Assembly: GCF_010500835.1 (NCBI RefSeq)
Contig: NZ_JAAAMJ010000013.1
Location: 1 to 64,000, forward strand
DNA from: Aurantimonas aggregata
Lineage (GTDB): Bacteria > Pseudomonadota > Alphaproteobacteria > Rhizobiales > Rhizobiaceae
Direction: 5' to 3'
Length of the DNA: 64,000 bases
Part shown: in pieces, positions 47,093-59,523 of the stretch
Layout of the letters: every line of letters starts with the position of its first letter
Numbering within the stretch: position 1 is the first letter of the stretch
The notes under the pieces: generated by a model
Told to the model about the DNA's origin: nothing
Database searches by the model: none
The model's input: only the letters and a program-made list of their open reading frames with translations
Translations under genes and position numbers: made by a program

Positions 47093-48972
47093 CGCAGCAT
47101 GGCCTTGGCGTTCTCGATGCCGGCCGCGTTGATGCTCACCGGATAGGCGTTCTGGAGGAGGGTCACGTAGCTCTGAAGCAGATCGTCCTGGAGCATCGTC
47201 GCCATCTGCTGGCGTTCGCTTGCCGCAACGTTCGCCGCCGGGTCGGCAGGCGGCGCCACTTCCGTCACACGCAGCAGCAGCTGGGTCCCGGGCGTCGAAC
47301 CGGGCGCCGTAGCGACGGTGCCGTTGCCGCCGCCGAAGGCTGCCGCCACCGCCGCCTGTCCCAGTTCCGCGACGCCGGACTGGCGCGAGATCGACTGTGC
47401 AGTCTGCTTGGGAACGCCCACTTCCGCGGCGATCGCGTCGAGATCGCCACCGGCATCGAGTTCCGCGCGCAGCGCCACGATGCGTTCGGCGAGGAGACGC
47501 TGGGTCTCCGCGGCCTTCCAGTCCGCAACGACCCGGTCGCGAACCTCGTCGAGGCTGCGGTCGCCGGCCGGGGTGATGCTGAGCAGGTCATAGAAGACGT
47601 AGCTGTTCGAGCCGAAATTGATCGGAACGTTGTCGAGGCCGGGCTCGGTATCAAACACGCCGGTCAGCAGTTCCTGTTCGGCGGGAAGGTCCGCGATCGG
47701 CGTTTCGGTGCGATCGTTGCCCTGGCGGTCGGCAGCCTCGACGGTCACGACGGTGATCCCGGCGCCGCGGGCGGCTTCCTCGAAGTCGGCGCCACCGGCG
47801 CGGGCATCCTCGAAGGCGTTGTAGGCCGCTGCCGCGGCGTCATTGGCCGCGACCAGCGCCAGTTCGTTGCGAACCTCCTCCGACACCTCTTCCATCGGGC
47901 GAGCACCCTCCGGCTGGATTTCCGTCACCCGCAGGAGCACGGGGCCGAAGCGCCCGTCGACGACCGCGGAGGTCTCGCCCTCGGCCAGCGCGAAGGTGGC
48001 ATCGGCAAGCGCCTGGTCCGGGATCGCGCTGCGGGCCACCATGCCGAGGTCGACGATGCTGCGCCCGGCCTGCTCGGCTGCCGCCTCGAACGTCGAGCCG
48101 GCATCGAGCTGTGCCTGCGCGGCATCTGCCGCGGCGCGGTCCGGGAACACGATTTGCTGGACGCGGCGCTGTTCCGGGGTGATGTAGTTTTCCCGGTGGG
48201 TTTCGTAATCGGCGGCGATCTGTTCGTCGGTGACAGTCGACGGATCGCTGAGGGCTTCGGGCGTCAGCAGCGCATAGGCGAAGGACCTATATTCCGGCGC
48301 TGCGTAGTTCGCCTTGTTCTCCTCGAAATAGGTTGCGAGGACGTCGTCGGACGGATCGGCGACGGGCGGGACAATAGACGGCGTCAGGGTCACATACTCG
48401 ACCGTACGACGTTCGCCATTGTAGAGGCCGAGGGCCGTCGCGAAAGTGGCCGGCGTGTCGACACCCTCGGCGATCGCATCGATGATCTGCGTGCGCACCG
48501 CCTCGTCGGCCTTGGTGCGGATGTAGTCCTGCTCGCTCATCCCGGCATTGGCGAGGATGTTGCGGAAGGCATTGCGGGAGAAATTGCCGGACGCGTCGTG
48601 GAAGCTCGAATCCTCGGCGATCAGCCGGGCGAGCTGATCCTCAGACAGGCCGAGGCGGAGATTGCGGCCCTGCTCGTCGAGAACCGCCCCGGCAACCAGC
48701 TGGCCGATGACACCCTGGTCGATGCCGAACATCTGCGCTTCCTCGGCCGTCGGCTGCCGCCCGATCTGCTGCGCCAGGCGCTGCGAGGCGCGGCTGTAGG
48801 CGAGCGCGTAATCCTGCAGCGACACTTCGGTGTCGCCGGCGCTGGCGACGGTCGTCGCGTTGCCGGTCTGGAAGGCGTCGCCGATGCCCCAGACGGCGAA
48901 GCTGAGCACCAGGAGACCCAGCAGGATCTTCGCGGTCCAGCCCTTGACGCTGTCGCGGAGGGTATTGAGCAT
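47089..48972 (-). CDS. ppiD: Peptidyl-prolyl cis-trans isomerase, PpiD/SurA-N type periplasmic chaperone
   Basis: A 627-residue membrane-anchored folding factor. The first 35 residues give one membrane helix ([16 protein letters not shown]), with the bulk in the periplasm. A SurA/PpiD N-terminal chaperone domain (about 35-230) precedes a parvulin-like domain (about 245-365; [20 protein letters not shown]) and a second degenerate parvulin-like region. PpiD acts near the Sec translocon on emerging outer-membrane proteins. It is upstream of trpD with a 4-base overlap, and divergent from tpiA. Confidence 0.92.
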   Translation of the reverse strand: MLNTLRDSVKGWTAKILLGLLVLSFAVWGIGDAFQTGNATTVASAGDTEVSLQDYALAYSRASQRLAQQIGRQPTAEEAQMFGIDQGVIGQLVAGAVLDEQGRNLRLGLSEDQLARLIAEDSSFHDASGNFSRNAFRNILANAGMSEQDYIRTKADEAVRTQIIDAIAEGVDTPATFATALGLYNGERRTVEYVTLTPSIVPPVADPSDDVLATYFEENKANYAAPEYRSFAYALLTPEALSDPSTVTDEQIAADYETHRENYITPEQRRVQQIVFPDRAAADAAQAQLDAGSTFEAAAEQAGRSIVDLGMVARSAIPDQALADATFALAEGETSAVVDGRFGPVLLRVTEIQPEGARPMEEVSEEVRNELALVAANDAAAAAYNAFEDARAGGADFEEAARGAGITVVTVEAADRQGNDRTETPIADLPAEQELLTGVFDTEPGLDNVPINFGSNSYVFYDLLSITPAGDRSLDEVRDRVVADWKAAETQRLLAERIVALRAELDAGGDLDAIAAEVGVPKQTAQSISRQSGVAELGQAAVAAAFGGGNGTVATAPGSTPGTQLLLRVTEVAPPADPAANVAASERQQMATMLQDDLLQSYVTLLQNAYPVSINAAGIENAKAMLR

Positions 48973-49147
48973 TCCGGTCTCCCGTGCAGGCCGGCAATCG
49001 TCGCCGTTGCGGCGAGATCGAACCGGTCCAGTCCCTTGGACGCCTTCTTAGGAAAGACGGTGGGCCCAGCGCAAGCAGCCCTCCGGATTTGATTTAGCAT
49101 GGCCGGCCCGTTACGTCCGCGCTGGCGCACTCTGGGAGGAACAGCCG

Positions 49148-49909
49148 ATGACGCGACCGAAGCCATTGATTGCCGGCAACTGGAAGATGAACGGGACTTT
49201 GGCATCGCTGCCGGAGCTCGCCGAGATCGCCGCGGCGGTGCGCGAAGGGGCCGGGGAGGGCCTCGACCTGCTGATCTGCCCGCCGGCCACGATCCTTTCC
49301 GCCAGCCACGGCCTCCTCGGTGAGGCCGTCGCCGTCGGCGGCCAGGATTGCCATGAAGCCGCATCCGGCGCTCACACCGGCGACATCTCCGCTGCCATGC
49401 TGGCGGATGTCGGCGCACGCTACGTCATCGTCGGGCATTCCGAGCGCCGCGCCGATCACGGCGAGAGCGATTCCATCGTCCGCGCCAAGGTCGAGGCGGC
49501 ATGGGCGGCGGGCCTCGTCGCCATCGTCTGCGTCGGCGAGACCGAAGCCCAGCGCGAAGCCGGGGACACGCTCGATGTCCTTGGCGTGCAGCTGGCCGGT
49601 TCGCTCCCGGACGCTGTGCAGGCCGCGACCACCGTCGTCGCCTACGAGCCGGTCTGGGCGATCGGCACGGGTCGAACACCCACCGTCGACGACGTGCGCG
49701 AGGTGCACGATTTCATCCGCAACACCCTCGTCGATCGCTTCGGCGACGCGGTCGCGGGCGGAGTCCGAATCCTCTATGGCGGCTCGGTCAAACCCTCGAA
49801 TGCTGCCGAGCTTCTGGGCGTCGACAACGTCGACGGCGCACTCGTCGGTGGCGCCAGCTTGAAGGCCGCGGACTTCGTCGCGATATGCAGGGCGCGTGCC
49901 GCTTCCTGA
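49148..49909 (+). CDS. tpiA: Triosephosphate isomerase
   Basis: Interconverts dihydroxyacetone phosphate and glyceraldehyde 3-phosphate. Active-site residues are intact: Asn11 and Lys13 (GNWKMNG), His97 (VGHSERR) and Glu167 ([11 protein letters not shown]). The phosphate-binding YGGSVKP loop near the C-terminus is present. The length of 253 residues is normal. GGAGGA lies 8 bases upstream. Confidence 0.98.
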   Translation: MTRPKPLIAGNWKMNGTLASLPELAEIAAAVREGAGEGLDLLICPPATILSASHGLLGEAVAVGGQDCHEAASGAHTGDISAAMLADVGARYVIVGHSERRADHGESDSIVRAKVEAAWAAGLVAIVCVGETEAQREAGDTLDVLGVQLAGSLPDAVQAATTVVAYEPVWAIGTGRTPTVDDVREVHDFIRNTLVDRFGDAVAGGVRILYGGSVKPSNAAELLGVDNVDGALVGGASLKAADFVAICRARAAS

Positions 49910-50006
49910 GTGGCGCGCGGAGAGCGCTTACCGAATCCGGTTGGAAAGCTGACCAAGCTTCTATAGAAGGCGCCCAACTCCCGAAAATACGCGTTGCGAA
50001 AGTCCA

Positions 50007-50678
50007 ATGGAAACAATTCTCATCATCATCCACTTGGTGATCGTCATCGCGCTCGTGATCGTGGTCCTGCTACAGCGTTCCGAGGGCGGCGCCCTCGGCA
50101 TCGGCGGCGGTGGCGGCGGCATGATGACGGCGCGCGGCGCGGCCAGTGCGCTGACGCGGCTGACGGCCATCCTCGCCGCGGGCTTCTTCATCACGTCGCT
50201 CTCGCTCGGCCTGCTTGCTCGCTACGGCGCCCAGCCTACCGACATTCTCGACCGGTTGCCGGTCAACCAGGGCAGCACGACCAATGACGGCGACCAGGGC
50301 GGCAGCCTGCTCGACCAGCTCGGCGGCCTGCCGGCGGAAGACGGTGCGGCGGTCGAGGGCGATCAGCCGCTCACGGTTCCGAACGGGGTGACCCCGCCGG
50401 CCGCGATGCAGTCCGCGCCCAGCGATTCGGCTCCGGTGACGGACGCACCCGAAGCGACGGCGCCCGAGGCACCAGCCTCGGCCGTCGAGCCGCAGAACGC
50501 TCCCCTCGATGTTCCCGATGCCGACGGCACCGCGGAGCCGGTCGGACAGATCCCGGCCAATCCGGGCGAGAGCGCCCCGAACGCAGCAGACGAGCCGACC
50601 GTCCCGCCGGTGGAAGCGCCGTTGGCAGACACCGGGGCCCCGGTGACCGGCACCACGACCGGCACGAACCAGCAGTAG
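50007..50678 (+). CDS. secG: Preprotein translocase subunit SecG
   Basis: Small subunit of the SecYEG channel. Two membrane helices are present at about residues 3-22 and 55-75, separated by the conserved glycine-rich cytoplasmic loop (LLQRSEGGALGIGGGGGG). At 223 residues it is about twice the E. coli length: a Pro/Ala/Glu-rich tail of about 145 residues follows the second helix. Tailed SecG proteins are common in Hyphomicrobiales, though this tail is long. Its order tpiA-secG-pyrG is conserved in the group. Confidence 0.94.
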   Translation: METILIIIHLVIVIALVIVVLLQRSEGGALGIGGGGGGMMTARGAASALTRLTAILAAGFFITSLSLGLLARYGAQPTDILDRLPVNQGSTTNDGDQGGSLLDQLGGLPAEDGAAVEGDQPLTVPNGVTPPAAMQSAPSDSAPVTDAPEATAPEAPASAVEPQNAPLDVPDADGTAEPVGQIPANPGESAPNAADEPTVPPVEAPLADTGAPVTGTTTGTNQQ

Positions 50679-52424
<1,746 letters not shown>

Positions 52425-52513
52425 TCACCGGCGTCGGGCGAGGCGGCCCGGCGGTGTCGGCGGTTGCTTTGGGCGGATCTGGTCAAGCCTTCGCAGATGC
52501 ATAGGACCAAGCC

Positions 52514-53383
52514 ATGCGACCCCTCGACCATGTCGTCCTGCCGTTCCCTGACCTGCCGTCGGCCCGAGCCCGTCTCGAGAGCCTCGGCTTCCAGGTGGCG
52601 CCGGATGCGGTGCACCCGTTCGGCACCGGCAATGCCTGCGTGTTCTTCGCCGACGGCGCCTATCTGGAGCCGCTGGCGGTCGTCGACCACGCTGCCTATG
52701 GCGATGCGCTGGGCCAGGGAAATCTCTTCGTCGGGCACGATGCGGCTTTCCGCAGCGCCAATGCGCTGCCGGCCTTCTCGGGCCTTGCACTCCGCTCGGA
52801 CGATGCGCTGGTGGATCGCGAGACACTGGCCGAGCACGGGTTGGGCGAGGACGGCGTCGTGGCGTTCTCCCGCGATCTCGTCTCTGCCGACGGCACCAGC
52901 GCGACCTTGTCCTTCCGCCTGACATTCGCGCGCTCGCCCGCCGACTTTGGTGCGACGCTGTTCTTCTGCCAGAAGCTGCATCGCACGGCGCCGGACCGCA
53001 CCGCGCTGACCCGTCACACGAACGGCGCCAACGGCCTTTCGCGAATCGTGCTGGTTGGCGATGTCTCGCTCGCCACCCGCCTTTTGCTGGAGTCCGCGTG
53101 CGACGAGCCGCTGGTCGCAGACGGCGCCGAGGGCCAGCGTTTGCCTCTGGCCGGATCGGTGCTCGAAATCATCACCGACGACATTGCCGCCGAGCGCTAC
53201 GGCTTTGCCCGGGACGGCCGACGCGGCCTGGTCATCGCCGGTATTGTCCTTTCGGTCACAGATCTCGCTGCGACCAGCACCGCGGTCCGCGACGCCGGCG
53301 CGTGGCGTCAGTCGAACCGGCTGACCGTAGCGCTCGCCGCCGCCGGCACTGCCTTCATCGCCTTCGAGGAAAGCCTTCCATGA
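52514..53383 (+). CDS. VOC family protein (glyoxalase-like domain)
   Basis: A 289-residue protein of the vicinal-oxygen-chelate superfamily, close to the Glyoxalase_3 (PF13468) type. It begins with the first beta-alpha-beta unit DHVVLPFPDLPSARARLES, and a second VOC half lies at about 175-285. The metal ligands cannot be assigned firmly. Its stop overlaps the kdsA start by 4 bases (ATGA), so the pair is coupled. Why a VOC protein is tied to Kdo synthesis is unknown. Confidence 0.87.
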   Translation: MRPLDHVVLPFPDLPSARARLESLGFQVAPDAVHPFGTGNACVFFADGAYLEPLAVVDHAAYGDALGQGNLFVGHDAAFRSANALPAFSGLALRSDDALVDRETLAEHGLGEDGVVAFSRDLVSADGTSATLSFRLTFARSPADFGATLFFCQKLHRTAPDRTALTRHTNGANGLSRIVLVGDVSLATRLLLESACDEPLVADGAEGQRLPLAGSVLEIITDDIAAERYGFARDGRRGLVIAGIVLSVTDLAATSTAVRDAGAWRQSNRLTVALAAAGTAFIAFEESLP

Positions 53384-54216
53384 CCGTCACCAATACGAGC
53401 GTCGCCGCCGGACAGGCGGTCTTCGATAACAGCCGCCCCTTCGCGCTGATCGCCGGCCCCTGCCAGATGGAGAGCCGCGACCATGCGATGATGATCGCCG
53501 AGCGGATGAAGCGGATCACCGAGGATCTCGGCATCGGCTTCGTCTTCAAGGCAAGCTTCGATAAAGCCAACCGCACCAGCCTCTCCGGCAGGCGCGGCAT
53601 CGGCCTCTCCGCCGCGCTGCCGGTGTTCGAGGAGATCGCCCGGACCTTCGGCCTGCCGGTACTGACCGACGTCCACACCGAGGAGCAGTGCCGCGAGGCG
53701 GCGGTGATCTGCGACATCCTGCAGATTCCCGCCTTCCTCTGCCGCCAGACCGATCTCTTGATCGCCGCGGCCGAGACCGGCCGGGTGGTCAACATCAAGA
53801 AGGGCCAGTTCCTCGCGCCGTGGGACATGAAGAACGTTCTCGCCAAGGTGACCGAGAGCGGCAATGCCAACGTGCTCTTGACCGAGCGCGGCGTCTCCTT
53901 CGGCTACAACACGCTGGTCTCGGACTTCCGCGCACTGCCGATCATGGCGGAGACCGGCGCGCCGATCGTCTTCGACGCGACGCATTCGGTCCAGCAGCCG
54001 GGCGGGCAGGGCGGCTCCTCGGGCGGCGAACGCCGCTTCGTCGAGACGCTGTCGCGCGCCGCCGTCGCCGTCGGCGTCGCCGGGCTGTTCATCGAGACCC
54101 ACGACGACCCCGACCACGCGCCGTCGGACGGGCCCAACATGGTGCCGCTCGACCGCATGCCGGAGCTGCTGAAGCGCCTGCAGGCGCTGGACGCGGTGAC
54201 GAAGGGGTTTGGGTGA
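53380..54216 (+). CDS. kdsA: 3-deoxy-8-phosphooctulonate synthase (Kdo-8-P synthase)
   Basis: Condenses phosphoenolpyruvate with arabinose 5-phosphate for the lipopolysaccharide inner core. The 278-residue TIM barrel has LIAGPCQMESRDHAM, FKASFDKANRTS, VNIKKGQFLAPWDM and the DATHSVQQPGGQGGSSGG loop. Cys in the IAGPCQ motif occurs at the position that marks metal-dependent enzymes, although class assignment needs alignment. Enolase, which supplies PEP, lies 320 bases downstream. Confidence 0.97.
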   Translation: MTVTNTSVAAGQAVFDNSRPFALIAGPCQMESRDHAMMIAERMKRITEDLGIGFVFKASFDKANRTSLSGRRGIGLSAALPVFEEIARTFGLPVLTDVHTEEQCREAAVICDILQIPAFLCRQTDLLIAAAETGRVVNIKKGQFLAPWDMKNVLAKVTESGNANVLLTERGVSFGYNTLVSDFRALPIMAETGAPIVFDATHSVQQPGGQGGSSGGERRFVETLSRAAVAVGVAGLFIETHDDPDHAPSDGPNMVPLDRMPELLKRLQALDAVTKGFG

Positions 54217-54295
54217 GGGTGCGAGAGCTGGCGATCTGAGGCTGACCATGTTTGGTCGTGCTGCGTTGAACGGAAAGGCGTTGACACCCACCGTC

Positions 54296-54442
54296 CGTCA
54301 TCCTCGGGCCCCGTCCCGAGGATCCAGACTCCACGCCGGGTGAGTTGTGGCTACGACCGTCTTTCGGGCCTTCGACTCGTCCAGTCACGCCACGAGGGTC
54401 ACCGCCGCTCTGGATCCTCGGGACGGGGGCCCAAGGATGACG
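54296..54442. repeat. Inverted pair of intergenic repeat units between kdsA and eno
   Basis: A unit at 54296-54328 beginning CGTCATCCTCGGGCCCCGTC returns in reverse orientation at 54409-54442 (reverse complement CGTCATCCTTGGGCCCCCGT...). The two match at all but about two positions over 33 bases. Each is itself partly palindromic (CCTCGGG / CCCGAGG). Such CGTCATCCTCGGG...CCGAGGATCC units are dispersed in many alphaproteobacterial genomes. Together they would fold as a long hairpin with an 80-base loop in a transcript running from kdsA to eno. Confidence 0.8.
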
Positions 54443-54455
54443 ACCGCGTAAGTAA

Positions 54456-55814
<1,359 letters not shown>

Positions 55815-55822
55815 GACTGTTG

Positions 55823-55858
55823 TGTCCGCGGCGTCGTCAACCGAGCGACGCCGCACAC
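55823..55858 (+). terminator. Stem-loop after eno
   Basis: GCGGCGTCG (55828-55836) pairs with CGACGCCGC (55846-55854); outer GTGT/ACAC bases extend the stem past a two-base bulge. No T tract follows, so termination strength is uncertain. Confidence 0.45.
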
Positions 55859-55929
55859 CTTGTCGGATCGGGCGTGGTTTACGCGCTCTTAATCCCGGTC
55901 GTGACAGTGTCGGGCTCCCGGAGGGCCCG

Positions 55930-56250
55930 ATGCGCACGATTCAGAAACGACCCACCCAGATCGGACGCTTGATCGTTCCCGCGATCACGGCCAGCTTCCT
56001 CGCCTATTTTGCGATTCACGCCCAGAGCGGCAAATACGGGCTTGAGGCACGGGCCTCGCTGACGCGCGAGCTGGCGGTGCGCACGGCGCATCTCGACGAG
56101 CTGACCCGCGAGCGCGAGGCGCTGGAACGACGGGTGCAGCTGCTGCATGACGGGACGCTGGAACGCGACATGATCGACGAACGCGCGCGTCGCAGCCTCA
56201 ACGTGGCGATGGAGGACGAAATCGTCATCCTGCGCGACGATTTCCGCTAA
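55930..56250 (+). CDS. ftsB: Septum formation initiator family protein (FtsB/DivIC)
   Basis: A 106-residue bitopic division protein. A short cytoplasmic start (MRTIQKRPTQIGR) precedes one membrane helix (LIVPAITASFLAYFAIHAQ). A coiled coil of about 45 residues rich in Leu, Glu and Arg (LTREREALERRVQLLHDG) then projects into the periplasm. FtsB/DivIC forms the FtsQLB complex that activates septal wall synthesis. Its placement between eno and pdhA is common in rhizobia. Confidence 0.93.
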   Translation: MRTIQKRPTQIGRLIVPAITASFLAYFAIHAQSGKYGLEARASLTRELAVRTAHLDELTREREALERRVQLLHDGTLERDMIDERARRSLNVAMEDEIVILRDDFR

Positions 56251-56449
56251 CCTGCGACGACGACTACGAAAAATATCATAACCGCAAAACGGTTAAATTG
56301 CTGCTCCGCACCAGATTAACTGAATACGGATTAAAATGCGGTCATCACGACCGAAACGCCGCTCGTTCGCTTGATGGGGGCGCGGCGGTCACTATACTCT
56401 CGGCAAGAATTTGGGGCCGCCTGTCGGCCGATCAAGACCCGGAGCACCC

Positions 56450-57568
56450 ATGGCGACCAGGCAGAACAAGTCACCCGCCCCCGGCGGGGCAACGCAGGGC
56501 GCCGGTACGACGGCGGCCGACACGCCGGAATCGTCGACCGGCATCGTCGCCACGCTGGAGCAATACGTTCCGCCACAGCCGGTCGAGTTCTCCCGCGAGG
56601 CCGAACTGCAGGCCTATCGCGACATGCTGCTGATCCGCCGCTTCGAGGAAAAGGCCGGCCAGCTCTACGGCATGGGCTTCATCGGCGGCTTCTGCCATCT
56701 CTATATCGGCCAGGAGGCCGTCGTCGTCGGCATGCAGATGGCGATGAAGGAAGGTGATCAGGTCATCACCGGCTATCGCGACCATGGCCACATGCTCGCC
56801 ACCGGCATGGAAGCCCGCGGCGTGATGGCCGAACTCACCGGCCGCCGCTCGGGTTACTCCAAGGGCAAGGGCGGCTCGATGCACATGTTCTCGAAAGAGA
56901 AGAAGTTCTACGGCGGCCACGGCATCGTCGGCGCCCAGGTGCCGATCGGCACCGGCCTTGCCTTCGCCAACCGCTACAACGGCAACGATTCGATCTCGAT
57001 CACCTATTTCGGCGACGGGGCCTCCAACCAGGGTCAGGTCTACGAGAGCTTCAACATGGCCTCGCTGTGGAAGCTGCCGGTGGTCTACGTCATCGAGAAC
57101 AACCGCTACGCCATGGGCACCTCGGTCAGCCGCGCCTCGGCGGAGACGAATTTCGCCCATCGCGGCCTCTCCTTCAAAATTCCCGGCATCCAGGTCGACG
57201 GCATGGACGTGCGGGCGGTGAAGGCTGCCGGCGATCTCGCCGCCGAACATTGCCGCAAGGGCGACGGCCCGATCATCCTCGAGATGATGACCTATCGCTA
57301 TCGCGGCCACTCGATGTCGGATCCGGCCAAGTATCGTACCCGCGACGAAGTGCAGAAGATGCGCGCCGAATCGGACCCGATCGAGCAGGTGAAGCAGCGG
57401 CTTCTCGGGCCGCACGGCCTGAGCGAGGACGAGGTCAAGGCGATCGACAAGGACGTGCGCGAGATCGTCGCCGATGCGGCCGACTTCGCCCAGAACGATC
57501 CCGAGCCCGACGTGTCCGAGCTATGGACGGATATCTACGCGGACGCCGTTCCGCAGGCGGCCGAGTAA
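56450..57568 (+). CDS. pdhA: Pyruvate dehydrogenase E1 component subunit alpha
   Basis: Thiamine-diphosphate enzyme that decarboxylates pyruvate, as an alpha2beta2 heterotetramer with PdhB. The ThDP motif begins at Gly188-Asp189-Gly190 ([10 protein letters not shown]) and ends at [15 protein letters not shown] and the [16 protein letters not shown] phosphorylation-loop region are present. A ~45-residue Ala/Pro-rich N-terminus precedes the domain. The ATG at 56450 gives 372 residues. pdhB follows after 10 bases. Confidence 0.97.
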   Translation: MATRQNKSPAPGGATQGAGTTAADTPESSTGIVATLEQYVPPQPVEFSREAELQAYRDMLLIRRFEEKAGQLYGMGFIGGFCHLYIGQEAVVVGMQMAMKEGDQVITGYRDHGHMLATGMEARGVMAELTGRRSGYSKGKGGSMHMFSKEKKFYGGHGIVGAQVPIGTGLAFANRYNGNDSISITYFGDGASNQGQVYESFNMASLWKLPVVYVIENNRYAMGTSVSRASAETNFAHRGLSFKIPGIQVDGMDVRAVKAAGDLAAEHCRKGDGPIILEMMTYRYRGHSMSDPAKYRTRDEVQKMRAESDPIEQVKQRLLGPHGLSEDEVKAIDKDVREIVADAADFAQNDPEPDVSELWTDIYADAVPQAAE

Positions 57569-57578
57569 GGGGACGACC

Positions 57579-59003
57579 ATGGCGACCGAAATTCTGATGC
57601 CCGCCCTTTCTCCGACGATGGAGGAAGGCACGCTGGCCAAGTGGCTGAAGCAGGAAGGCGACACTGTCGCCGCCGGTGACGTCATCGCCGAGATCGAGAC
57701 CGACAAGGCGACGATGGAAGTCGAGGCGGTCGACGAGGGGACGCTCGGCAGGATCCTGGTCCAGGCCGGCACCGAGGGCGTGAAGGTGAACACCCCGATC
57801 GCGATGCTGCTCGCCGAGGGCGAGGACGCCAGTGCCCTCGCCAAGGAAGCCGCTCCGGCACCGAAGCCGGCCGCCGAGCCGAAGGCCGAGGCGCCAGCTG
57901 CCGACACGCAGGATGAAAAGCCCGCCGCCGACCGCAAGGTGCCGGCCGAGGGCATGAAGCACCCCGAGCCGGCCGATCCAGACGGCGACATGGGTCCGGA
58001 AGTGCCGGAAGGCACCGAGATGGTGTCGACGACGGTCCGCGAAGCGCTGCGCGATGCGATGGCCGAAGAACTCCGCCGCGACGAGACGGTCTTCGTCATG
58101 GGCGAGGAAGTTGCCGAGTACCAGGGCGCCTACAAGATCACGCAAGGGCTGCTGGAAGAGTTCGGCGCCCGCCGCGTGGTCGACACGCCGATCACCGAGC
58201 ACGGCTTTGCCGGCCTCGGCGTCGGTGCGGCGTTCGCGGGTCTCAAGCCCATTGTCGAGTTCATGACCTTCAACTTCGCCATGCAGGCGATCGACCAGAT
58301 CGTCAATTCGGCGGCGAAGACGCTCTACATGGCCGGCGGCCAGATGGGCTGCCCGATCGTGTTCCGCGGGCCGAACGGCGCCGCCGCGCGCGTCGGCGCG
58401 CAGCACAGCCAGGATTATTCCGCCTGGTACAGCCACATCCCGGGGCTGAAGGTTGTGCAACCGTTTTCGGCGGCCGACGCCAAGGGCCTGCTGAAGTCGG
58501 CGATCCGCGATCCGAACCCGGTTGTCTTCCTCGAGAACGAGATCCTCTACGGCCACGCCTTCGACGTGCCGAAGCTCGACGACTGGACGGTGCCGATCGG
58601 CAAGGCGCGCATCCACCGCAAGGGCAAGGATTGCACCATCGTTTCCTTCAGCATCGGCATGACCTACGCGATCAAGGCTGCCGAGGAACTCGCCAAGGAG
58701 GGCATCGAGGTCGAGATCATCGACCTGCGCACGATCCGGCCGCTCGACATGGACACGGTCGTCCGCTCGGTGATGAAGACCAATCGCTGCGTCACGGTCG
58801 AGGAAGGCTTCCCGCAGAATTCCGTCGGCGGCCATATCGCCTCGGAACTGATGGTCCGGGCCTTCGATCATCTCGACGCGCCGGTGCTCAAGGTGAGCGG
58901 CAAGGACGTCCCGATGCCTTATGCCGCCAATCTCGAGAAGCTGGCGCTGCCATCGGTCAAGGAAGTGATCGATGCGGTCAAGGCGGTCTGCTACCGGGAT
59001 TGA
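57579..59003 (+). CDS. pdhB: Pyruvate dehydrogenase E1 component subunit beta, with N-terminal lipoyl domain
   Basis: A 474-residue E1-beta. The first 80 residues are a complete lipoyl domain, with Lys43 in ETDKATME as the lipoylation site. An Ala/Pro/Glu linker (about 85-145) leads to the transketolase-like pyrimidine-binding domain ([20 protein letters not shown], then [17 protein letters not shown]) and the C-terminal transketolase domain. The lipoyl fusion on E1-beta is characteristic of alphaproteobacteria and gives the complex lipoyl arms on both E1 and E2. GGGGACG precedes the start. Confidence 0.97.
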   Translation: MATEILMPALSPTMEEGTLAKWLKQEGDTVAAGDVIAEIETDKATMEVEAVDEGTLGRILVQAGTEGVKVNTPIAMLLAEGEDASALAKEAAPAPKPAAEPKAEAPAADTQDEKPAADRKVPAEGMKHPEPADPDGDMGPEVPEGTEMVSTTVREALRDAMAEELRRDETVFVMGEEVAEYQGAYKITQGLLEEFGARRVVDTPITEHGFAGLGVGAAFAGLKPIVEFMTFNFAMQAIDQIVNSAAKTLYMAGGQMGCPIVFRGPNGAAARVGAQHSQDYSAWYSHIPGLKVVQPFSAADAKGLLKSAIRDPNPVVFLENEILYGHAFDVPKLDDWTVPIGKARIHRKGKDCTIVSFSIGMTYAIKAAEELAKEGIEVEIIDLRTIRPLDMDTVVRSVMKTNRCVTVEEGFPQNSVGGHIASELMVRAFDHLDAPVLKVSGKDVPMPYAANLEKLALPSVKEVIDAVKAVCYRD

Positions 59004-59007
59004 GGCG

Positions 59008-59511
59008 ATGGCCGCTGAAGCCGCCCACGACGACCGGCAGCCGCCCGAGGAGGGCGGCACGCTCGTGCTGACACGCACGGTCGACGCCGATCCTCGCTCG
59101 GTCTGGGCGTGCCTCACCGAGCCGAACTGCTTCAAGGCCTGGTGGCGCGACAACCTCGAATTCGAGCCGGCGCTTGGCGGCCGTTTCATCGAGCCGTGGA
59201 CGGACCCGTCAGGGCGCCTGAAGACGACGAAGGCCGAGGTGACGGCGTTTCATCCGCCGAAGGGCTTCGTCATGGTATGGGCCGACGAGGACTGGGACTT
59301 CGACACGATCGTCTCGGTCTCCCTTGAGCCTTTGGATGGCGGCACCCGCGTGACCATCGAACACCAGGGCTGGGAGCGAGCGCCGGAACCCGACCGCGCG
59401 ACGCTCCTGCTCGATCATCGCGACGGCTGGCAGCGGCATCTCGCCGGGCTGGCCACTCACGCGGAAGAACATCACGCCCGGCGCAAGGGCAACCTGCGCA
59501 ACGGCCACTGA
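59008..59511 (+). CDS. SRPBCC (AHSA1-type) domain protein inside the pdh operon
   Basis: A 167-residue START-like protein: LTRTVDADPRSVWACLTEPN begins the fold, followed by LGGRFIEPWTDPSGR and the C-terminal long helix (LLDHRDGWQRHLAGLATHAE). It starts 4 bases after the pdhB stop and ends 12 bases before pdhC, so it is cotranscribed with the E1 and E2 genes. The ligand and role are unknown; a link to pyruvate dehydrogenase is inferred from position only. Confidence 0.88.
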   Translation: MAAEAAHDDRQPPEEGGTLVLTRTVDADPRSVWACLTEPNCFKAWWRDNLEFEPALGGRFIEPWTDPSGRLKTTKAEVTAFHPPKGFVMVWADEDWDFDTIVSVSLEPLDGGTRVTIEHQGWERAPEPDRATLLLDHRDGWQRHLAGLATHAEEHHARRKGNLRNGH

Positions 59512-59523
59512 GGAGACGCCCGG

